The notes below the pieces were generated by a model. The model ran no database searches and was not told where the DNA came from. It saw nothing but the letters and a program-made list of their open reading frames with translations. A DNA stretch of 64,000 bases from contig RBKR01000029.1 of NCBI GenBank assembly GCA_004835665.1, positions 124,001 to 188,000 on the forward strand. The letters are read 5' to 3'. Each line of letters opens with the position of its first letter. Position 1 is the stretch's first letter. Shown one piece after another: positions 55,938 to 64,000 of this stretch. Made by a program: the position numbers and the translations under genes. The stretch comes from Phoma sp. XZ068. Its lineage: Eukaryota > Ascomycota > Dothideomycetes > Pleosporales > Didymellaceae.

Positions 55938-58339
55938 ATGGAATCGACACTGCACCCTGCGCAACACCAATCGACCCCAAACAGCGACAGCATACTCAAG
56001 CAACAAGTCAGCATGACAGGGTCTTTTCAATGGCCGTCATTGACCCCAGAGCCTTGCCCATCGAGTGGTCAGTAGTATCTTCATTTGCGTGTTCTGACTT
56101 CGATATGCTGACAAGGCTCTTAACAGCTGAAGCAACACCGCGCACGCCAGATGGAGTACGCATACGCACTTCCGGTGTCGGTATGGGATCAAAGAGGCCT
56201 ATGAAGAAACCCCAGCTAATGCGTGGATAGTTGACGAGGCGAACCTTCGTAAATATCAGGACGCATCGCATGAACTCGCCGCTTCCTCAAGCCCCGCGAT
56301 TCCGCGACCGCAAACGCCCACTGTAAAACGCATCAAGACAACTTGGCACGGGTTACCATCTCCTCAAACACCTTCCTGCCCCTCTAAAATTTCTGCCGAA
56401 CATTTTGTGGGTTTGGACTACGATAACAGCAGCAAAGATAAGGTCGGCGACTTTTGGGCCACGGGGAGTGCTGATCACGATACCGAACTTCCAGCATCAC
56501 CTACCACACCACATTCTCCTGCGATTCCTCGTTCTAGCGAGGCTGACTATCCTCATACTCACAGTCCAGTCACCCCATCAACGTCAATTGGAGAAGATGC
56601 GGAGTTGGCTCGCCAACTCTCCAATCCGTCCACGGTTCGCCGTAGCACGCGCATTCAGAACAAAGTCAAGACAGAAGGCAAGTCTAACCTGATTCTATGG
56701 ATATCAAACCACTACTAATGGCTCTAAAGTGAGGAACGCCTCCAGGCTGACCGTTAAGTTGGTTAAAGCCGACAAGCCAGCTACGAAAGCGCTGTCACCA
56801 ATTCCACAACAATCGGCACAGCACGTTCTCACTCAAGCCAACCCTGCTGTTTCATCGTTCGAAGTGGGTTTGTCTTCTGACAGAGATCTTCCTGTCCTCC
56901 ACTCGGTACAATGGCAGCTACAGTATCCACCGGGTGGAAGTACTCACCCTTCATATCCTTGGCCGTCAACAGATCCACGTCTTGTCTTTCACACACATCA
57001 TGTCCCTCTCATTAATGGGTTACCTGACGTTTTTTATGTCCCTGCTTTGGTCTTGCCGATGGGATGGCACCAAGCGTGTTGGTCTGGTCTGCATCCTGTG
57101 GTATTTGACCCATACAGACAAGCCTTCAAGTTGACTCCTGTTGGACCAATGCCGTTGACCAGTGAGGAAGTGCAACAAGGTGGCCTCCAAGACTATGTGC
57201 CGGGTGGCAAACTCCATCCCGAAATTGGCTTGTTGCCACTCCTATCAACACTTAGTGATGGCTCCGATGCTGAGATCTACAACTTCGAAGGCGTGGATTG
57301 GAAGCTTCCATGGGCACAGATTGACGGCGGCTTCGGGATTGATATCACAACATCAAACAGCTCCCTCGTTAACGACGGCGTCCTGTCTGCGACTCTTGGT
57401 ATCAATGCACCTCCGGTCGTTCAGGTGCCTCACTACATCGAAGGTCGAGATTGCCCGGACGATGTCATCGACTTGGAAGAAGGCTGGAGGTGGCTCCAGG
57501 AATGGGATCCTAACTTCACAGGGGCCTTTCAAGCTACGCCTGGCAAGACTTGGCGCGGTGCAGGTATTCCACTGACAGCTCGGAAAATCAAGCAGCCAAT
57601 TGCGAGCCTCATGGCTATCACCATGGCTGAGAATGACCCAAACGGCATGCACTATCTCGCAAAGCAGGTGCGAAGGGAGTTTTGTCCTTTCAAGAGTGTG
57701 GCAACGCCCGTTCATGTGGACATTACACTCCTTCGGGATGTTGAATTCACCATCATCGAGCTTTTGGCGTATTTTCCACTACACTACCAGTGGCGCGGGG
57801 CTGCCAGTCGTCTTGTCCGCTCAGGTCTGGGTGCAAGCGATATTGCCAATCTTGTCAACATGGTCAGACGCCTTCCAGCTGGCTCCACGTGTAATGCAAG
57901 CACCGTCGACGGTCATCTTTCGTGGGACCGAGACGAAGACGGCACCAGGATCCGCGTCGAACTTTCGGACGAAGTACCCTGTTATACTGCAGAGCATTGG
58001 TCTACCATCGTATGGGAGAAGATGGACTACCCTCTTCTAGCACTGGCACTTGGCTTGAAGCAGCTGCCTTCAGGGCTTGATGCTGGGCCTATTACCACAC
58101 TCATTCGGTGGTGCCGCGACCATAACCGGCACACAGGCATGCTGAGTGATGTCCTCAGTCTGCTCAAGGAGGCCAATATTGAGTCTTTGATTGATCCTGG
58201 CACAGGAACTGATCCCGACAGCGAAGTTCTGGCCCGCCACTCCGAAGCGATGAGAACTGATCGTAGGCGTGTCCTTCAGGAAAAGAGAGAACTCGAAACC
58301 GCAAAGGAAAGCAGATCGAAGAAGAGAAAGGCTGAGTAG
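55938..58339 (+). CDS. Hypothetical protein, member C of a local three-gene family; has a GC-AG intron
   Basis: Exons 55938-56067, 56127-56180, 56231-56677 and 56730-58339 join in frame to 746 aa; all three introns are phase 1. The third intron has a GC donor (GCAAGT) with a perfect TACTAAT branch. The N-terminal ~230 residues are Pro/Ser/Thr-rich and disordered, with the basic patch VRRSTRIQNKVKTE. Block 1 (about residue 552) reads FTIIELLAYFPLHYQWRGA ending in VNMVRRL. Block 2 is PLLALALGLKQLPSGLDAG then ITTLIRWCRDHNRHTG and TGTD. The C-terminus is a charged helix ending KSRKKRKAE-like. Function unknown; the other two copies lie 4-10 kb upstream in opposite orientation. Confidence 0.8.
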
Positions 58340-59320
58340 GTAGAATTGCAGGTCATGCTGCAGGACGAGACATACCATTTGACTTACTATTGAAGTCGGT
58401 ATGCGAACATGTCATATTCTGGGAAAGGGCTTGAGATAGGCACGGGTGTCTAACGTCGCGTGACATGTATAGCTTGGATCTACAGAGCTTTGCGTTATCA
58501 TATGTGACGAATGAGCTAGGTGCAGGATTGAGATCAGGAAACACTTCACGGCTAGAAGAATCTTGAGGAGCTTAAATAGGCATTGAAAACTCACATCCCT
58601 CTTATTGGCTGTATTGGTGTTCGATTATTCAGTGAGCTGCCGACGCAGCAAGCCACTTAGCTCGTCACCCATTGGGCCATGATGGGAGGCAGTCTCTAGG
58701 GTTAATTTAACGCTGCTTTGCTTGACCAGAGTATCCCCAACAATACGATAGTGTACGAGTCCTTCAGTAAGTTGACGTTCTGGCATGATACGGTGGTCAC
58801 TGAACGTTAACCTCTCTATGGCCGGGACCTCGTTGGTACGACATTCGCTGTACATATTTACGACCAGCTCAGCTCGCCCCTGTTGTGTAGAAGATGCGAG
58901 GACTGTCGATAGGGAGCTACCATGATTCGTGAGGGGTTGTGATGTTTATGGACAGAACTGTCGCGCGGCAAGTGTCCTCGGCTAGTACATGTTGCGTTGT
59001 AGCCTTGTCGACATAAGGTTATGTCAGGTGGGCAATTGCCGGCTAATGCAATCGACCTCGGACCGGGAATTGACCACGTTGTGTCGCTTACCAGAATAGG
59101 GCAGCGTGTAAACGCAAGTGGCGTTAGTGGATCCTCCGCTCGGCGCTAATTGGTCGTGCCTTCCCCGCATGCTTAGTCCCAAGTCCCCGCGACGACTCAA
59201 ATTGCAGCTTGTACCCTTTCGTTGTCACCCGCTCTCAAATATCAGTGTATACAATTGACTTGCCTTCTTCGTCCAGTGTGATTTTTGCTGTTCTGCAGAA
59301 ACCAGTATCTGCTTGTCCAG
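58340..59320. other. Intergenic region
   Basis: About 980 bases without a supported gene; it contains the alcohol dehydrogenase promoter. Confidence 0.6.
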
Positions 59321-60825
59321 ATGTCGTACCCCATTTCCGCGACCGCAATTGTGAGCGACGCTCCAGACGGCACCCATCCGCAATGGCACAAGGAGAAGGT
59401 ACAGCTACGCGAGCCGGGCGAAGATGAGCTACTTGTCAGGATTATCGCCTCCGGAGTATGTCACACGGACGTTGCTCTCTCTTTAACCCCGCCAGACACA
59501 CCAGGTTTCCAACCTTACCCCAAGATCTTGGGTCACGAAGGTGCTGGCATCGTCGAGCAAGTCGGAAGTAAGATCAGTAATGTTAAGAGAGGAGACAAGG
59601 TCTTGTTAAGTTTCGACTACTGCGGCAAGCAAGAGTGTCGAGCTTGCGAGGACGAAACGCCAGGGTACTGCAACGAGTTCCACGTGCGCAATATCTTTAG
59701 CACGGCCGATGTCTACCAACTCGATGGTGGGAAGCCTGTGGCTGGACTGTTCTTTGGCCAATCAAGCTTTTCTAGCATTGCGCTGGTGAAAGGAACGTCT
59801 GTCGTGAACGTCGAACAGCTAGTTAAGGACGAAGAAGAGCTAAAGCTATTCGCTCCCATGGGCTGTGGCTATCAGACAGGTGCTGCTGCTGTGACTGAGT
59901 TGGCTGATATAGGAAAGAAAGACACAGTAGTCGTAAGTAACAAGTGCCTATCAGACCGTAGCAGACCATAGTTGCTGACGACTTCGCCTACTAGGTGTTT
60001 GGCCTTGGAGGCGTTGGCATGTCTGCAATCATGGTACGTCAGCCATTGTGCACCCAGAAGCGCTGCACACAATGAATATCTGATTCAGTGGGGGAAAGTA
60101 TGAACAGATCTGACTGACAGCAGGCCGCGCACGTTCGAGGCGCGCATACAATCATTGGTGTCGACAGGGTACAGTCCCGGCTCGGCCTCGCGAAGGAAAT
60201 GGGTGCAACACACACCATCGACACATCGGACTTCAAGGACCTCGCAGTAGATCTTCCAACAGCAATTCGAGGAGTTGCCCAACAAGGTGCAAATGCAGTT
60301 ATTGACACTACAGGTGTAGTACCTTTGATCACAGCTGCGGTACCGGCGCTGCATTCGAAGGGCCAGATTATCTTGATCGGAATTGTGACGGGAACGATGG
60401 ATCTCGACCTCAGCGCCTTGTTGAATGTGAGTTGGTATTATGACTCGGGTTAGCTTGTACTGACCATGTGTAGTTTGGTACCTGCATTCGAGGATGCATT
60501 GAGGGCAACGCAAAACCATCGAAGGTATGTCTACTAGCAATTATCCCGGGGTGCCACTGCTGATCGTGGAAAACAGTTTGTGCCACAAATGATTGATTGG
60601 TATCGACAAGGCAAATTGTAAGTTAACTCCCAAATGGAATAGGGAAAAACCCTAACACTGAAATTAAGCCCCATCGAGAAGTTATCCCAGTACTATCAAG
60701 TAAGTGACCACCTCGAGTTGGGTTCAACATGATCACTGTCTAACATGTACCAGTCCGATGATTTTGCAAAGGCACTGACGGACATGCACTCCGGAAGTAC
60801 GATCAAACCCATCTTGCTTTGGTAA
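59321..60825 (+). CDS. Zinc-dependent alcohol dehydrogenase (MDR), seven exons
   Basis: Exons 59321-59932, 59995-60033, 60121-60426, 60474-60524, 60577-60617, 60669-60699 and 60754-60825 join to 383 aa. Catalytic zinc ligands: Cys in ASGVCHTDVAL, His in ILGHEGAGIVE, Cys in MGCGYQTGA. The structural zinc lobe is CGKQECRACEDETPGYC with four Cys. The Rossmann loop VFGLGGVGMSAIM spans the first two introns and is followed by GVDRVQSRLGLAKEMGATHTI; the Asp after beta-2 suggests NAD. The sequence resembles aryl-alcohol or class III-like dehydrogenases. Dense small introns (47-87 nt) in the 3' half are unusual in this window. The physiological alcohol is unknown. Confidence 0.92.
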
Positions 60826-61359
60826 TTAATAGGACAGACCCGACGTCCTGGGGCATTGTGAGTAGTCTACGATCTAGCGAAGCATTGGAGGAGTAGGTGG
60901 GAGTCGTAAGTGATAGGTGATATTATTCGCCAGACTAGATGGGAACCATGCGGTCACTATGGGATTAGAGCGTTCGTAGGTTTCGTTCGCCATGCAAATC
61001 CAGGGATGTGGTATAAATACCAAGGAGCAAACCCTGCTGACCTGATTGGTGTCAAGCTTTCATGCACGTCAGCCCTCAACCTTGCATGCTTCGGTGCAGC
61101 TGTTATCACCCACATACAGCGACCTGATCTTCGGCAGCCTGACAGTATGCTTACGCAAGGCTAAACTGTGACCCGCCATGACTTTTGCTCGGCTCCTGCC
61201 ACAGTTCGTGGCCGCGCATATATCCCGCATTGGCTACCCAACTGGATTCGTGTGACGAGATAACTCTTCTGCTACCAGCACATCATTTCACCGTCTATAC
61301 TTTTGTAGTTTGACCGACGGCTGTTCATCAACTTCTTGTACCCTCATGAAGGAGCATAG
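60826..61359. other. Intergenic region
   Basis: About 530 bases. An 84-codon frame (60910-61164) has no recognisable feature and is not called. Confidence 0.5.
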
Positions 61360-61814
61360 ATTTGAACGGACCTACCGTCAGTGATCTGTGCGTCAACAAG
61401 AAACTATGGCTTACATATTACAGTGTGTAAACATCACCCCACCCTGCCTAGTACTTGCAACATTGAAACCTTGAGGCAAGTCATATATTTCCTAACAACA
61501 AGAGCTAAGACTGACATGCAAGTAGACGTCCAGTAAACTCTTTGTTGTGTCTCAGGTAAAGAATGTTGGGGTCTGGTCTTACTGTTACGGAGTGACTAAT
61601 ACTCAACAGCTATGGGGACCGATACGAAGATAGATTTGCGCTGGACAGCTTCAAAAAATGCAACGTGACCCTTCAGAAAGGTTATGCGTACTTTAGGTAC
61701 AATAACAATATCGAGAAAGTTCTCCAACAACAACAAATGGAAACTTTCGAGAAGGGCGTTCAACTTTTGTCTATTAAAGGTTTTATTATTGAAGTAGAAG
61801 ATCTAGAAGAATAG
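61360..61814 (+). CDS. Possible small multi-exon gene or gene fragment
   Basis: Three exon-like blocks keep one frame: 61360-61436, 61526-61555 and 61610-61814. The last intron (61556-61609) has a GTAAAG donor, GTGACTAAT branch and CAG acceptor. The product reads LNGPTVSDLCVNKKLWLTYY, then RPVNSLLCLS, then YGDRYEDRFALDSFKKCNV, ending in IEVEDLEE before TAG. I do not recognise it. The composition looks like real protein, but no start codon was found, so it could be the 3' part of a lost gene. Confidence 0.35.
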
Positions 61815-62759
61815 ACGAGACAGACACGAAGAAAATCGCTCCTTTTTGACGTACGCCGAAATATCTCAGTCGAGGAGTATCAGGCACAGGTGTTTTTTGT
61901 ATCGTCCTTAACAACACTGCGGGCAGTGTGATTTGAGTTTACAGGTTGTTCATGTTATAAAAGAATGTAATAGCGCATTGGCAGTCGGAGATTCGTTTCT
62001 CTCTAGCATCATTTGCATCCCTTTGATTGAGCTTCATCGGTACTGTGTCTCGCGATCTATTGACCCCGCGGCGTTGGATTGTCTTTTATTTATCAATGGA
62101 TATGAGTTATCGCTTCCGGGTCAGAAAGGTCACACAATGGAATGATCTAGGCGTGTGTAGAGTGTCACTGATTTGTTTTGACCAATTAAGAACTGCAGCC
62201 TGTTGAGAACCTCAAACGCCCTGGATTGATCGAAAACCTCATGTAACAGTCTACCATTTTAGTCAACCATATTCTCTACAGTATAGCAACGTATTCCTAC
62301 ATTCCTCCGACATTCCACAAAGTATAGTGCAGGCCAATGTAAACAGTCAACCCGCCGTGCAAAATTCCTCGCCCCTCTAGCTACTGCCATCCAAATGTCA
62401 GCGGGTAGCATCGCCATGGCGCTATTTACAGCACTCAACGGCGCTCCGATGCGGCTCAAAGTGGGTCCATCGGTGTCCGACATGTCGGACAAGGTCGGGA
62501 GAGGAGCCTCAGCCCTGCAAAATTGCAGCCCAAAAGCACCCAAATCGTGAACGCATGTGAAGAAGTTCGGGACAGATCGGACATTCTGTCCGCTATACAG
62601 GGCCTTTTCAGCCTCACAGAGCCTCAATAGTGGATCTCACGTAGCAGAAAAGAAAACTCGTCACCGCTTGCACCCGTGTTGTAACTTAATAAGGATTCAT
62701 TCAATCATAACGCTGTAGGTATCTTGTCTACTCGTTTTCTCTCTGCTTCAACACAGAGA
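61815..62759. other. Intergenic region with two palindromes
   Basis: About 940 bases with no supported gene. A 16-nt perfect palindrome (GTCCGACATGTCGGAC, 62475-62490) and an interrupted one (CGGACA-TTC-TGTCCG, 62578-62592) lie about 90 bases apart. Confidence 0.6.
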
Positions 62760-64000
62760 CTAACCCTGAATCGACTCGACCTCGTCGACCTCCTTCTCGT
62801 GCCCCTTCTCGATCGAGTTCACGTCGCTAGCGAACCCGTCGGTCAGCGGCCTCCTCGACTCGCGTACGATTCCAGTGATGCTTCTTCCGCTGCTGAACAT
62901 CATCTCGAGCTCCTCGAGCGAGCGGCCCATGGTCTCGGGGTAGAAGAGGAACACGATCGGCACAATGATGGCAGAGATGATAAGGAAGACGAGGTAGTAC
63001 TTCCAGCCGATGGTCTCGATAGCCACGGGAGTGACCATGTTGACGACAAAGTTCCACAGCCAGTGATTGGCGGTCGAGATACCAGCCATAGGGACACGGA
63101 GACGGGTAGGTGCGACTTCAGTGCAGTACAGGAAGTTGGCGCCAAGGAAACCGATGGGGATGAAGAAGTTGAAGAGGAAGACGAAGAGCGCAGAGACAAT
63201 CTGTGCGGGCTTGTCGGTCTTTGGGAACGAAGATGCGACGGCGAGAGCCAACATGCAGGAAGCCATACCGGCGCCAGAGAACATGAAAAGCTTGCGGCGA
63301 CCGAAGCGGTCGATGGTGAAGAATGCGACGAAGCAGGAGAGGAACTTCCATGTGAGCGCACCACCGGACAGAATGCGGGAAGTCTCGGAGTCGAGGCCAA
63401 GACCCTGCTGGAAGATAATAGTCGAGTAGGTGGAGATCAGGTTGGAACCGCACATCTGCTGGAGAAACTGCAGGAAGATGCAGAGAGAGAAGCGGTAGAA
63501 CAGCTTGTCCTTGCCGTTCGTGAAGATGTCGCTGATCTTGACGGCGCTGCCCTTGGTTTCCTCGAGAGCGAGCTCGATACCACTGATCTCAGACGCGATC
63601 TCAGGGTCGTGGAGGTCAAGTCCCTTGAAATCAGACAAGCTCTTCCTGGCCTCCTCGACGCGGCCCTTGTTGACCAACCAACGTGGCGACTCGGGAATAC
63701 TGAAGACAGCAGCCATGGGGACGAGGGAGATGACGGTGGGGATTGCAAGGGGAATGCGCCACTGAAGAGGAAGGTTGTCCTGCTCGAAGAAACCGAGGTT
63801 GATCCAGGCCTCGAGGAGGTACCCAAGAGAGATAAAGCAGCCATCCAGCACAACGTGCTTTCCACGGTTGGCAGAGGATGAACACTCGGATTGCCAGACG
63901 GGGACAGTGGCGCTGAGCTGACCGACACCCCAGCCGAGGATGAAACGACCAACAACGAACTGTGCAAGCTGGAACGAGGTGCACTGAAGGATCTCGCCGA
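62760..64000 (-). CDS. MFS sugar transporter, N-terminus beyond the window
   Basis: The frame runs to the window end, so the first ~100-130 residues are missing. Visible sugar-porter landmarks: FVVGRFILGWGVGQLSATVPVWQSE, IPESPRWLVNKGRVEEARKSL, FLQQMCGSNLISTYST, TIDRFGRRKLFMFSG, CTEVAPTRLRVPM and FYPETMGRSLEELEMMF. The C-terminal tail is charged and probably cytoplasmic. It resembles fungal hexose/lactose-type permeases; the Gln-Gln-Met-Cys-Gly-Ser in TM7 is a variant of the usual QQxxGxN sugar-binding motif. It is unrelated in detail to the quinate-like transporter at 19 kb. No intron is seen in the visible part. Confidence 0.9.
   Translation of the reverse strand, partial: GEILQCTSFQLAQFVVGRFILGWGVGQLSATVPVWQSECSSSANRGKHVVLDGCFISLGYLLEAWINLGFFEQDNLPLQWRIPLAIPTVISLVPMAAVFSIPESPRWLVNKGRVEEARKSLSDFKGLDLHDPEIASEISGIELALEETKGSAVKISDIFTNGKDKLFYRFSLCIFLQFLQQMCGSNLISTYSTIIFQQGLGLDSETSRILSGGALTWKFLSCFVAFFTIDRFGRRKLFMFSGAGMASCMLALAVASSFPKTDKPAQIVSALFVFLFNFFIPIGFLGANFLYCTEVAPTRLRVPMAGISTANHWLWNFVVNMVTPVAIETIGWKYYLVFLIISAIIVPIVFLFYPETMGRSLEELEMMFSSGRSITGIVRESRRPLTDGFASDVNSIEKGHEKEVDEVESIQG

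Noticed and set aside
62724..63881. 385-codon plus-strand frame opposite the sugar transporter
   Set aside because: Asp/Glu/Arg-rich antisense shadow; the minus strand carries clear MFS motifs.

Overview
The window is nuclear DNA from a filamentous ascomycete (Pezizomycotina). A Dothideomycete is my best guess from the gene types, but that is inference. The evidence is small GT-AG introns (mostly 41-90 nt) with CTAAC/CTGAC-type branch sites, fungal-only families (APSES factor, HET domain, DUF3433, quinate-permease-like MFS, Sph-type GH135), an initiator tRNA-Met of eukaryotic type, and AT/TpA-rich RIP-like DNA. Genes lie on both strands with independent promoters and there are no operons.

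Layout. 0-11 kb: a small MGxxxS-starting ORF, an MBP1-type APSES cell-cycle factor (minus), a divergent LYR-like protein, a GNAT acetyltransferase, and a broken HET-domain gene. 12-22.5 kb: a 1,287-aa DUF3433 membrane protein with five exons, an MDR quinone oxidoreductase, a quinate-permease-like transporter, and a peroxisomal 3-ketoacyl-CoA thiolase with two FarA-type CCTCGG boxes upstream. 23.4-32.2 kb: one very large Thr/Ser/Val-rich surface-protein gene. I can join sixteen exons into a single 1,698-codon frame. It contains a 9/11-residue tandem repeat and at least four consecutive spliceosomal twin introns (stwintrons). 33-38 kb: a GH135-like protein, an ADP-ribosylglycohydrolase and a GMC oxidoreductase. 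40-44 kb: an initiator tRNA-Met and CTF18, which carries an MCB box in its promoter. 46-58 kb: a hypothetical gene plus three diverged paralogues of an unrecognised family, a terminal-inverted-repeat element with an AT-rich core, and a secreted M14 carboxypeptidase. 59-64 kb: a seven-exon zinc alcohol dehydrogenase, an orphan set of small exons, and a sugar transporter cut by the window end.

Links between genes. MBP1 (MCB-binding) and CTF18 (a replication clamp-loader subunit) are a plausible regulator-target pair, because ACGCGT occurs 82 bases before the CTF18 start and also in the MBP1 promoter. The rest look like independent housekeeping, transport and surface genes.

The most unusual structure is the chain of stwintrons. 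At four junctions in a row an ordinary intron would shift the frame by one base. Removing an internal 51-83 nt intron that splits the outer donor between its G and its T restores the frame each time. All splice models here are read by eye from the sequence and have no transcript support.
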